DNA from: Rostrohypoxylon terebratum
Taxonomy: Eukaryota > Ascomycota > Sordariomycetes > Xylariales > Hypoxylaceae
NCBI GenBank assembly: GCA_022497145.1
Contig: MU385862.1
Location: forward strand, 434,001-498,000
Direction of reading: 5' to 3'
Length of the DNA: 64,000 bases
Within the stretch, counting starts at the first letter, position 1. Each line of letters opens with the position of its first letter. Below are positions 22,914-33,466 of this stretch, piece after piece. Under the pieces are notes generated by a model. The model had not been told where the DNA came from. It searched no databases and saw only the letters and a list, made by a program, of their open reading frames with translations. The position numbers and the translations under genes were made by a program.

Positions 22914-24918
22914 ATGGCTTCTCACGACGAAAACGACCACTTGCCTGAGGAAACTCAGGGCTACAAGCTCTCGCAGCCCAAGCAGAGCTTGGCCGAATAT
23001 CAGAATATGGGTGCGTAATTATAACAATCTTCCTATACCTCTCTACTACACTCTTATACCCATAAGACCCTATACTCTCATCTTAAAAAAACAAAGTGAA
23101 AATGTCCATTTCATTCATTGGGATTGTCTATGTGTTGCCAGTAAGGCTAGCATGAAGACTTGAAGACTGTGTTCGGGAACAGGTGAATGCTAGAAAAAGT
23201 TGGGTAAAAAAGGGGGGGCAACGTGACGTGACGGGACGAGACGAGACCAACAACGACAACGATCGTGAGGATAGTGAAGACAACCTAAGATGTTGCCTAG
23301 TGCATTTGCACCTTCCTGTTTTCACCACATGTGGTCTACGATATGGGAGTGAAAACGGTCCGCACAGTTGGCATAGGACGATATGGGTTGAGTTGGCACC
23401 TGATGACTCCGAGATTGACGACTGAGGTCGTGCACGATACCCGTCCAAAAAAAAACCCCAACTACAGTCATCGACAATGAGCATTGGGATGTTCTTGTCA
23501 CTCCACACTTCATTCTACTCTTTTCTTCTTCCACCTTTTTTTTCACGTCTCAACCATCTTCGGACGTTCTTTTTTTACGACATCAACATCACCACCTTTC
23601 CTCATATCTGGTCATCGTCGTCCTCGACACATCCTCGATACATAACATCACACTTCTTAATGCATCGTCCTGCTGGATTCCCTCACTATGGATGCCCCGG
23701 AGCATCGTTTTCCCCTACTTGAGCCTGGACGCCACAAAGCTCCTCGCCACATGGTCTCGATGCCATTGATGAATCGTAACCGTCTCGACGCTACGCTTCA
23801 TCATCCCACCCTCCACCCAGTGTCTGAGGTTGATCTCAGCAACATCTTGCAGGAAACCGAGGAAGATCGTGAAGCTAGTCTGCACCGAGATGTTACACTT
23901 GTTGACAGTTCGGGGTATGATTCTACCCGTACCAAAAAATCCTGGAAGGGTTTTTTCAAGAATCATCTTCACATTGGCAACATCAAGCCAAAGCGAGTTA
24001 CCCGCGAGCCAGCACAAAGCACCAGGAAGAAGCCACTCTTACGCATGGATTTCTTGAATTGGCTCAAGGAGAAGGCCACCTCCGCTGTTACTCGATGCCC
24101 TTCTTCTTCCTCATCTGACAGTGGCCTCGACCCTTGGATGACCTGTATTGGAAACCCGGCACACATGATCAACCCTGAGGAAGAATCTACTGTGGTCAAC
24201 ACTTCAGCCAACCCTTCTCTTTACAATTCCTCCACGCTCTCTACCGCACCTACACTCCCCAAAGCTAGAAAGGATGCGTCTAACAAGGATTCCATTGACA
24301 CAGATGCGAACGACGAATCTCTTCAGCGTTACAAGCAGTCTCTCGGTCTTGGCGGCGGAAAGGATCTCTCTGATCCCAACGACCCTCGTGTCTGCATTAT
24401 CAACGCACTAACCATGGAGTCCCCCGGCCGTGCTCCTGTCACCATCGACCTCTCTGCCCCCGGCAGCGAGCAGACCCTCAAGGACCGTCCTTTCAAGATT
24501 AAGGAGGGCTGCAAGTTCACCATGGTCGCTAGCTTCAAGGTCCAGCACGAGATCCTCAGCGGCCTGCAGTACGTCCAGGTCGTCAAGCGTAAGGGAATCA
24601 AGGTTAGCAAGGATTCTGAGATGTTGGTACGTAATCCTTTGTTGTCTACCGTTTCGAACTCATTCATTCCTAACTAATGTCCTACAGGGAAGCTATGCCC
24701 CGAACACAGACAAGCAGCCGCTGTATAGCAAGCGCTGTAAGTAATCTCATACCCAAACACGGAATCTCTGACCTGACCTTTCCACAGTCCAAGAGGAGGA
24801 GGCTCCTTCCGGCATGCTTGCCCGAGGCCACTACAACGCCATCTCCAGCTTTGTCGACGACGACAAGAAGACTCACCTGCAATTCGAGTGGAGCTTCGAC
24901 ATCGCTAAGGATTGGTAG
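22914..24918 (+). CDS. RDI1: Rho GDP-dissociation inhibitor, conventional isoform
   Basis: Four exons, 22914-23010, 24304-24626, 24688-24736 and 24788-24918, close in frame to give 199 residues, the normal Rho GDI length. Rho GDI holds prenylated Rho GTPases in the cytosol and blocks GDP release. Exon 1 encodes MASHDENDHLPEETQGYKLS and the KQSLAEYQNM segment of the N-terminal switch-binding arm. Exon 2 encodes DANDESLQRYKQSLGLG and most of the immunoglobulin-like domain that binds the prenyl group (APVTIDLSAPG, FKIKEGCKFTM, GLQYVQVVKRKGIKV). The end HLQFEWSFDIAKDW is the family signature. Intron 1 is 1293 nt, far longer than any other intron here, and contains a long in-frame open stretch (see the alternative isoform). 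The other introns are 61 and 51 nt. Confidence 0.93.
23499..23640 (+). promoter_or_regulatory. C/T-rich tract, possible internal promoter/leader inside Rho GDI intron 1
   Basis: A pyrimidine-dominated stretch (repeated cttcttccacc- and ttttttt-like runs, then acatcaacatcaccacc) precedes the ATG at 23688. Such CT tracts just before the start site are common in filamentous fungal promoters and leaders. Its role as a promoter is inference. Confidence 0.4.
23688..24918 (+). CDS. Possible N-terminally extended Rho GDI isoform from an alternative first exon
   Basis: From an ATG at 23688 the frame is open for 205 codons straight into Rho GDI exon 2 at 24304, in the same reading phase. With the shared downstream exons (23688-24626, 24688-24736, 24788-24918) it would make a 372-residue protein. 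An in-frame TAA lies about 30 bases upstream of the ATG, so this is the likely start. The extension begins MDAPEHRFPLLEPGRHKAPR, has a Lys/Arg-rich middle (TKKSWKGFFKNHLHIGNIKP), a Ser-rich segment (CPSSSSSDSGLD) and no recognised domain. It would replace exon 1, which carries part of the Rho switch-binding arm. The open length, the coherent composition and the CT-rich tract upstream argue that it is used; a chance open intron remains possible. Confidence 0.5.
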
Positions 24919-25460
24919 ACGACTCGGCAAGGTCAAGTTCTACGGCGGGAAAAGTTTTCATCTCGGTTTTTTTACGGCAGCAGTCGAGGGAATGACGGAT
25001 GGATTTCCTCTAAAAATGCGGCGAGAGTTTGGTTTTTAGAGTCAGTCGATTCAGGTGACCTGGGGGGGGGGGAATGAGTGCCTATAGGGAGGTCGATTCC
25101 TGAGTGTAGATAGTTCATTGCCGAAAGTGCGACCAGTTCTGAGCTGGCCCGTATTCACTGCAACTTTCTTATTCTGATTCTTTGCGACGTCCAGCATAGC
25201 ACTTCTTCCCTCTTCCTCGTTGTATTCGACGAGTGGAGGTCTGAATTAAATAGACATGCATGCAAAAAATGAAAAAAAAAAAAAAAACACATCTGGGTAT
25301 TTCGATCCTACTTCTCCGGCTTTATCTTATCCCTTTGCTACTATGTTTATTGTAAGGTATCGTCCTGGTATTTCCACCCACCTTATATGTGGTTATGATC
25401 CTATGTACCTAATGAGAACCCGAATCCAGCCCAGCTGCTACGCGCATTTCCATCACCTCC
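24919..25460. other. Convergent intergenic region between Rho GDI and PPG1
   Basis: 542 bp between two 3' ends. It holds a run of nine G near 25063 and a run of 16 A at 25272-25287; nothing else was recognised. Confidence 0.5.
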
Positions 25461-26648
25461 TCATAGGAAGTAGTCAGGTAGCGCGTTCCCGTCAGCCGTC
25501 TTCTCGGCCCCCTGCTGTATCTCCTTGTGCTGATCGTTCTCGGGCGCGGCTGCGAACACGTTAAAGAATCGCTCCCCCACGTCGCTGACTTCCAGCACGC
25601 TAGCCATGTTACCGCATCTGTAGCAGTAGTTGGGCGCGCTCCATACGGTGCTAAGGTGGTCGTCGTAGAGGACTTGGAAGCCCTCCTGGCATAGTTGGTG
25701 CGCGCGAAGGATATGGTTCATCCCGTTGACGGCGAGGAACTTCTTGACCACGCGCGCGCCGAAAGTGTAGCCCGCGCCTCGAGGCGACAGGGAGAACTCG
25801 TCTCTTTCGGGATCCGGATCGGACCATACCAGATCCGCCATGGGTCCCTCGTGAGGTATCTCCCTGAAGCGGTCGATGATCTTGATCTGGTCGATGGAAT
25901 GGATCGAGGGAGACAGGCCGCCGTGGACGCAGAATATCTGGTCGTTGATGACGACCGAGAGGGTGAGGAAGTCGAACATGTCGGTGAAGTAGTGCCAGAC
26001 GTTAGCATTGCCGTACTTGCGCGAACACTCGGTGTAGAATCCGTAGGACTGGGTGACGCCGCGCGACTCGTGGTTGCCGCGGATCAGATGGACCCTGTTA
26101 GGGTATCTGAGCTTGAGGCACACGAGGAGGGAGATGGTCTCCACGCTGAACATGCCACGGTCCACATAGTCGCCTGTGATTCCCCTAGTCAGAGAGAGTG
26201 TGTTCCCCTTTTCAGATTTGACCTTTTTGTGCGCTTACCGAGGAATAGGTAGTTTGTGTCCGGACACCAACCGCCAATCTTAAATATCTCGATCAAGTCG
26301 TAGAACTGGCCGTGGATGTCGCCGACGACGGTGACGGGAGCTCGCACGTGGACGACGTTGCTCTCTCGCATGAGCAGTTCCTTGGTCTTAGCGCATATTG
26401 CCTCGATTACCGACTCGGCTAGTAGCTCCTTCTTATACAAACGGGAGATGCATTCATCAAGATCGACCGAAGCTATGCAATGGTAGGTCGGTGGTCAGTT
26501 CTCAACTTCCATCCGAACAAAGAATAAAAACCTTATCTTCATCTCATATCAATGTGGGATGCGGGATGTTGGTCCGGGGCTATGGGCTGTGGGCTGTGGG
26601 CTGTGGGTTGTGGGGGTGAAGTTGGAACTAACCTGGGAGACCTGGCAT
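25461..26648 (-). CDS. PPG1: PP2A-like serine/threonine phosphatase catalytic subunit PPG1
   Basis: Three exons on the minus strand, 26648-26633, 26472-26239 and 26173-25461, close in frame to give 320 residues. All phosphatase signatures are present: GDIHGQ, GDYVDRG (across intron 2), RGNHES, RAHQLC and WSAPNYCYRCGN, with the methylatable DYFL end. The segment QIKIIDRFREIPHEGPMADL and the opening VDLDECISRLYKKELL match the PPG1 subgroup better than PP4 or PP6. In filamentous fungi PPG1 is linked to the STRIPAK complex, which controls cell fusion and fruiting-body development. The first exon has only 16 nt (MPGLP plus one base); it was chosen because it supplies a good ATG and GTTAGT donor in the right phase, but the exact N-terminus is less certain than the rest. 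Intron 1 is 160 nt. Confidence 0.92.
26584..26614. repeat. 7-bp tandem repeat gggctgt in PPG1 intron 1
   Basis: Three perfect gggctgt units followed by a gggttgt unit and a G-rich end, lying just downstream of the 16-nt first exon of PPG1 (minus strand). Confidence 0.75.
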
Positions 26649-29269
26649 CTTGGGCCGATCAGCGACAAGTGCGCGATGTAAAAAGAGGATTTAAAAGAAA
26701 AGGGATATGGGTTCTACCCAAAGCCGGTTCAGGAAGCAGCCTCTGGTATGCTTCGGCGTATGGTCGGCAACTTCTTTCTGCTCCGAGGAAATTCAGGGTC
26801 GAATAGGGAGCTAGAAGAAACCGCACACATGTTCGAAGGAGGAAGGTTTCTTGTCGCCTCGCATGGGGGTTGTCGAGATGAAGAACGGCTTTGAGACGGG
26901 TGTAGGGTCGAGTTTAAGAGTTTAAAGAGCGGACGACGAAAGAAATACCTGTTATTGTTCACCTGCTCTAGTTGATGATTTTTGGCTTTTTAGTTTCTGG
27001 TTTTTGGAGGTCGGTTGGTCGATACGATGCGCTGGATGCCAGGGACTAACTATGGGATTGTTAAGCTAATACCGCTTATCTCTTATCGCCCATGCGCCAC
27101 AAGATATCGTTGGAGCCGCGCTTGCGCCGTGTTAGGCCGCTAGCCAGTTTTAGGTTAGGCTACCCATTATGGCGGTATTTCGCATATTGCTTTCTTCCAA
27201 GGTTATCACCATAAGAAGTTTAACCTAAATGTACACCAATGGATCTACAACGTAGGATAATTGATTGCTTATTTGCTCAGGAATCATCTTCATTTATATA
27301 GGTACATATATAGGTACATATATTTAACAGTCCTTCTTTCCCTATCTTTTATAGCGTTTTCTTGGGGGCGTTTGTGCAATTGATGTTTGTACCTAGGACC
27401 TAGGTCCTTGATATCTGAAATACATCGTTATCATACTGAATTTGTTATGCAATATAATTTCTCCGCCGGCTACCGACTTTGCCGCACATGAAAATCATCC
27501 GATCAGACTTTCCTAACTTCTTCAACCTTTTTCTAACTTCGTCCCACGGAATGTCTTTCAAAACCTCGGAGCAGTCGCCTTCAAATTGGCATATTTTATG
27601 TTTCAATGGTCACACTTTTGGCTTCTCAGCCTACGATAACTTGATTACGGATGATTCATAGTAGAATATCCGATTTCTTTTCCTTTTCTGCTTCTTTAAA
27701 TTTGGGCTCGCCGCCATTGCTTCAATATCCCAGCGGCTCAATTTTCATATCCTGTTGATATCGAAGTACTAACATCTAATGTTTTTGATTTTATCTGGAT
27801 CGATACGGAAACATGAAAATAGGTAGTTTACCTCACAACATGTTGAAAGTGGCAAAAAAGATTGGAATTACCTGGAGTTGGCCTACTTTGACTGAGGACG
27901 TGTCATTGATTCATTCTTCGAATCATGTTCTTTTCTTCACTGTCTCAAAAATCATCCGTCTTTTAATAGGCATTTCTTTCACAGATTATTTACTTTAATA
28001 TCTGGCTTTCTATTACGATTGATATCATCGGAGCCAAGGGCGTCAGCCTTGTCTGAACCAACCTTCCTTCTACATTAGAGAGCGAAATATATTCCCATCG
28101 TTCCTTGCAATGATTCGTGCGTATAGAATTAGGTACCTAGAGGTATGGGTATATCCTACCTACCTACCTACCTACATACCTAGTACCAATCCAACATATC
28201 CATGATGGATCCTCTTCGATCGTGTTAAAGAATATTGGTTTTATAGTTTTGTAATCAATATTCTCGTCTCCCACCTCCCGTCCCCGTCTCCTGCAAAGTA
28301 GTTTGGAGTAACGGACCGAAGTTTAACCGTTGGCGCCGCCTTCCCAATGGCACCATGGGTACCTAATCGATGTACCTTCCACGCTATTTGAACCTTAAAA
28401 GGATAAGGTCTTCGGATGTAGGTACCTTTTTCAATCTGAACAATGGACATTTGAATCTCACCCGTGAAACCAACAATCTTCATTTTCAGCCCATAGCCCA
28501 TAACCCATAACCCATCACCCATCACCAATTGATAAATCCATGCTACCAATTCCAAACCCACATTTTGCCAGATCAACCCCAGTTTCGCCCTGCTCGCGCT
28601 TTCATCTTGGGGAGAGGTCCTTCTTGATGAATTTACACCATTGGATCTCGCGACAACGGAGTGGAGGGATTTGTGTTGTCGGTGGTGACCGTCGATTTGG
28701 TCAATTTGGTCAACTTGTCGCGGTGAAGAGCTGATCCGGTAAGTCATCGACAAGGTGACTTATACTTACACCTACTCAGTACTATCCCATACTTTCATCT
28801 TTTCTTACTCTCTTCTCATCCTATGCTCTCTTTCTTTTTATCCTATACTCAAGACGTGCTCTATCTCACGCTTTCCTAACATTCCCTTGGATTTGGATTG
28901 AATGAGATGACCAATTGTCAATTCCTCTAACCCCGCGCATAGGAAGTTGCCCGACAACTTCCAAGTTCTTCGTCTCTTTACGCGCTGCTATTGTTGCGCT
29001 GAGACCTCCAAGGTTACTACTTCGCCGCGGCGTCACGCTTTTTCTTTTCCATCCTCTTTTGTGTCGAATTTACTACACAGGAACTTACCTGAATGAGCGC
29101 TTCCTAAATAACATAACATCACTTCAACACTTCTTGGCCGTTGCGCTCAAGTGCTCCGCGCCCCGTCAGCCTCTATCGTCAGCCTTTCCCCTGTCCATAC
29201 GAAAGGTATACTCCGATTCGCTGAGGAAGGTGACTACCGGTTTTTTCAATATATTCTTTCTTTTTGAAG
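26649..29269. other. Intergenic, about 2.6 kb
   Basis: The promoters of PPG1 and of the CCHC gene lie at its two ends. The middle (about 27000-28200) is AT-rich. Simple repeats include cccata(a/g) copies at 28490-28526 and a ctac microsatellite at 28155-28176. Gggctgt copies also occur, at 26584-26614, but lie inside PPG1 intron 1. Open frames on both strands (28241-28753 minus, 28915-29310 plus) look accidental. Confidence 0.5.
28490..28526. repeat. 7-bp tandem repeat cccata(a/g)/cccatca
   Basis: Five units: one cccatag, two cccataa and two cccatca. Confidence 0.75.
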
Positions 29270-31797
29270 ATGGCTCAATCAGCTCCGGGTCTTGGACCGG
29301 ACCGCAATGACCGTCCCTGCTATAACTGTGGTGTTAGAGGCCACATGTTCAACGCATGTCCTGAGGAGCCTCGGAAAGTGCCAGCGTAAGTACTATAAAC
29401 ATATTTCTATTTTCGTCTTAGTAGAATATTGGACTACTTGTTCACCTCTACTACATTACCTTGAACCATGTTGGCTAAGAAAGGCAACAGCGGTTTGGAA
29501 GCTTCTTGGGCACGACACCAGTCAAGTAATAGCCCTCATAACGACAACTTCGCGCCTAACAAGCGAGGCAAGGGTCCCGTCATTACGCGTTACCCACCTC
29601 CGCCTCCCGCTGCGTCTCACCACCCATCCCCTTTGCCTCACTTCGATAATTCTCCACCTCAGCATTACCCACCCGGATCAGTTCCGGGCTATCCTCCACC
29701 AAACCCGTCCTACGATCGGTATGGACCTCCAGGACCTCCGGGACCGCCGCCACCTCTTGGTTCCCAGCAATTAAATCCGCCTGGTTACCACAACCCTTAT
29801 CCTCCCTCATATAGCACCCCGGGTCCTGTCCCTGGACCTTTTGACCATCCCCGCCGTTCTCTTCCCGCACGTCCTACCTATTATCCTAATGATTATCCAC
29901 CTCGTCCTCCCGGCCGACCGGACCCTTGTCCTCCGCCTAACCAATTCCACCCGGGTCCACCAGGCCCTCCACCGTATGTCTCACAACAACAATACCCTTC
30001 TGGTCCCCCGCCGTCGTATCCACCGCCACCTACTTTTGGTCATTCACCCCCACCATTTGGATACCAAGGTCCCCCTGGGTACGGTCAACGTGAATATAAC
30101 CAGCCACAACGGGAACCTCCTCCCAGTCTTATCAATCACCAATATCCACCTCCAGATTCCTATGGTCAACCATATCGGGATGAGAGAGATCGATATTCGC
30201 GCGATCGAGACAGAGATCGGGAACGTCGTTACGATGATAGGCGTCCGGCGGAACCTTGGCACGCTCAAGATGGATGGCGCGATTCCTCGTTGCCAGGTGA
30301 TCCAGCGTACAGGGATGAGTACCGAGACGGCTGGCATGGCAAACATTCAAATCGAGATGATCGGCCGCCTCGTAGATGGGGACATGGTAAGCCTGGCGAC
30401 GAGCGACGTCGGGATCGCCACGACCGTTCTCATCCATACAAGAACTCGGACAAATCAGATAGACATAACCGTCGAAAACAACAGTCCATGAGGACCCCTA
30501 ATCGGACAGCCCCAAGTGAGCGCCGTGAACGAAGTCCCCTTGACCGGGGAACACCAATAGTTGTGAAAACTGACCAGGAGCGAGAGCCCGGCGAGATAGT
30601 ATCTGAACCAACTTCTGCATCAGAACATGACAACCCGGAAAAAGCCCTTGGCGCGATTCTAGAAAAGGATGAAGAAGACTTAAGTTGGGATGAACGAACC
30701 ATCTTTCAAGAACCTCTTTCGACCATTAAAGTGGACCCTATCGCTGCACCTTTACCGAGCGAGTATTCCGAGGACGTGATGATCCCCCCCGCGTTCGATG
30801 CTAAAGCCTTAAAGTCTCAATTCATCACACCACATAATGTGGATGATTTCTCGCAAAGCATTCGCGAAACTCGAGATTGGCAGGTAATGCAGTATCATCC
30901 CGTCTTCCTAAATCCAGAAGAGATCTGCGTCGAAAAATTAAGGGAATACTTTAAAGCGGCTAAGAAGGACTTCTCTCGATATAATCAGCGAGATCGACCC
31001 GGAAATCCTCCGGGCGTTAGTAAACACCGCTACGGTAATTCAAAGGGATTAGGGCGGCAACATGGGAAAAATCAGGAACCCCGGCACAAATCGGACCAAC
31101 GGAAACGGAGATGGAATGATTTTCATGGCGATGCTGACGAGGATAGAACGGAGAGGCGTCATCGCGATTTCCCACATGACGACATGCTCAAGAAGAAGTT
31201 GAAGCCTGCATCACCCGAACCTGGCGAAGTTATCGAGGATGAGTCTCAGGAATCACCCTACGAACCTCCTGATGTGCCGACAATCACCGCAGACAATACT
31301 GAACGTTACCGGGAGCCTGGCGTCGCAAAGGATGCTCCGTCGCGAGACCTTGGGTCTAATAATAGAAGCAATGGATCAAGTCAAGAAACGACGAGCCAGC
31401 GGGATACCCAGGGAAAGTCCTTTAAGACGCATCTATCAACACCGCTTGCGCTCACAGAAGACAATTTCTCTCCCTCCGATCGGCTGTCGAGTAGAAATAG
31501 CTCTCAAAGCTTCCACGAAAAGAGCCCACGCAGTCGACGCAGTTCAATAGGAAGCCAAGATTCCGTTTCAGGAGGATCCGACCTCGATTCGATCGACCGG
31601 GAACTTTTAGGGCTAGCTGAGCCGGAGGCCGGCAGTAGCGAGATCAAGGAAGAGCCGCTGAAACAGCAGCAGCTCAACAAGATAACCCCAAAACGTAAAC
31701 GCCGACAGCAAATGTCTGCGGCATACTCGTAAGTTGAATCTGGAACCCCATTTTCCACGTACTATGTCACTAACCCAGTACTAGGCGTCGGTGGTAA
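29270..31797 (+). CDS. CCHC zinc-knuckle, proline-rich and RD/RE-rich protein, probably RNA-associated
   Basis: Three exons, 29270-29385, 29491-31728 and 31785-31797, close in frame to give 788 residues. Exon 1 encodes one CCHC zinc knuckle, CYNCGVRGHMFNAC (residues about 17-30), followed by the conserved VPAGLEASWARHQ across intron 1. Residues about 60-235 are a long Pro/Tyr-rich region (PPGPPGPPPP-like). Residues about 240-360 are rich in Arg-Asp/Arg-Glu pairs like splicing factors, with an acidic region and a conserved core DWQVMQYHPVFLNPEEICVE at about 460-480. Many Ser/Arg and Lys/Arg clusters follow. The 13-nt last exon (SRRW end) is inferred from a GTAAGT donor overlapping an in-frame TAA, a CTAAC branch site and a CTAG acceptor; without it the protein stops at the TAA at 31730-31732 and loses three residues. 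A role in RNA processing is inference. Confidence 0.82.
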
Positions 31798-32899
31798 TAT
31801 CTGTACATACGATTGCGCGATTTCACAATTATGAACGAGACCTTCCCTTAGATACCTAATGATGCTGGATGTCTTCATGACCATATAATACATTCCACTG
31901 AAAGAAATGCGAAATGTCTGCAATGATCTTTTCTCTGGACACTTTATAAATACGATACATTTTGTCGAATAGATCGAAATGTCATTCGAGCGAGGGTGAA
32001 CTATTACGGCTTTCCCGCACGAATAGTCAGAACGTCCACCTTAAATATACCATTACGGCTACAAATATTGGAGTCACGAAGCATGAAGCGGGTCTTACTT
32101 GGAAGGGACTGACGATAATGGCAGGAGGGATATTGATTTGCGGTTTTTTATTTCTCTCCATAAGCGCTTTGGACAGGCGAGATGTTTGCGGAGACCTAAA
32201 GGCGTTAGGATGCTCGGTACATCTTTCTGGGCGGCATTATGAGCTGTATTAACAACATTTGTACAGCTGTCGGCTGGGAGCAGTGATTGCATTCTGGAGT
32301 TTATAGGAATTGAGACAGCGGACAGAAGCCAGGTGACGGGTTGATGGCTTCGTAATAGGGATTACAATTGACTTGTCAAGATGAGCAATCATCGCTGGGA
32401 CTTACCGCCGGTTGTGTCAAAGGTCGCATCCATGTGTGCAGTGCTTGTTTTCTTTGTTCCGTCTCACCGACCGTGACGGCTCTCTGATTCTTAGTCTTTT
32501 TGGAACGGTAGGGGCTATTCCAGCACCTTACTATTATCCATTGTCTTCCGCGGAAAAAAACAATGTTCTTTGAGCGCACAACAATGACGATATGGGAACT
32601 ATACATAATAAGGCGATTATCTCCTGCGGGTAGCGTGAAGGAAAAAGAGATGGTATTCCACACTCCTTCTTAACACCCACTCTTTTTTCCTGCCTACATT
32701 CTTCTCTGCTTCGCTTGTAGGAAAAATAGTCATCGCTAGCGCTTCTTCACGGATTGGAATTTGGAGCAGGTCTTCGAATTTGCTTCGCTCCTTTTTTTTG
32801 GCTACAAGAGGCTCTACGCACGCACTTTTTCTACTCTTCCTGCCGTAACTTAACCCACGTAGACTTACTTTAGGAAAGCGCATTAGATTAGTAGCGACG
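31798..32899. other. Intergenic, about 1.1 kb
   Basis: This holds the CCHC gene 3' flank and the promoter of the Cys-rich gene. Short open frames at 31962-32252 (plus) and 32617-33120 (minus) show no family features and were not accepted. Confidence 0.5.
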
Positions 32900-33466
32900 A
32901 TGTGTACGGGCGTATGCTGGGACTGGCACTGCCGGGTGTGCTGCACGATCATCGTGAGGGATATGCATGTGTCGGGATATACGTGTAAGGAGGCGCGGCG
33001 GGCGGGGAAGAAGGGTCGCTGCCGCACGGGGGTCGAGTACTCGCGCTTCAGCAAGCTGTCGGCGGACATGTGCGCACTCTGCGAGACGGCGGCCGAGATC
33101 GCTATGATCGACGCTTTCACCAGCGAGACGGGCGGGAGCGAGGACAGGGTCGGGTATTATATCCCCACCGGCAACGACGGGTACGAGGAGATCCAGAAGT
33201 ACACTCTTGAGCAGCTTAAGGAGTGGGACGAGTGGGAGGAGCCACTCTCGAGCGATGAGGAAGAAAGCGATGACGATGACGATGGCGATGACGAGGAAGA
33301 AGAGGAGGAGGAGGAAGAGTACGATTGCTTTAGCGGCACTACGTACAGTGTTGCCGAAGCGTTCATCACCGACGACGAGACCGATATCGACGATGACGAC
33401 GATGAAGACGGCGGCGTAAAGTTGCAGCCGAAGAACGAGCAGACTATAGCTGAAGTGAGTAACTAA
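32900..33466 (+). CDS. Small Cys-rich protein with acidic C-terminal half, unrecognised family
   Basis: A single-exon reading gives 188 residues from ATG 32900. The first 70 residues hold ten Cys in a zinc-finger-like spacing (MCTGVCWDWHCRVCC, then GYTCKEARR, GRCRTG and DMCALCETAAEIAM); no signal peptide is evident, so this is likely an intracellular metal-binding module. Residues about 118-170 are a run of Asp/Glu (DDDDDGDDEEEEEEEEE), broken by YDCFSGTTYSV. A GTGAGT donor overlaps the last codons; splicing from 33454 to an acceptor at 33520 would change the end to EYVCLKCLNALN (stop at 33556, 196 residues) and add a CxxC pair. Both ends are possible. The coding region is markedly GC-rich against its flanks. 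I do not recognise a named family. Confidence 0.7.
   Translation: MCTGVCWDWHCRVCCTIIVRDMHVSGYTCKEARRAGKKGRCRTGVEYSRFSKLSADMCALCETAAEIAMIDAFTSETGGSEDRVGYYIPTGNDGYEEIQKYTLEQLKEWDEWEEPLSSDEEESDDDDDGDDEEEEEEEEEYDCFSGTTYSVAEAFITDDETDIDDDDDEDGGVKLQPKNEQTIAEVSN

Noticed and set aside
27479..27998. Short open frames in AT-rich DNA between PPG1 and the CCHC gene
   Set aside because: About 60 codons each, no motifs, and composition equal to the flanks.
28241..28753. Minus-strand open frame of 170 codons
   Set aside because: It runs across a cccataa repeat and the CCHC gene upstream region, shows no family features and lacks good splice or start context; most likely chance.
28915..29310. Plus-strand open frame of 131 codons
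   Set aside because: It overlaps the leader and first exon of the CCHC gene in another frame and looks like chance.
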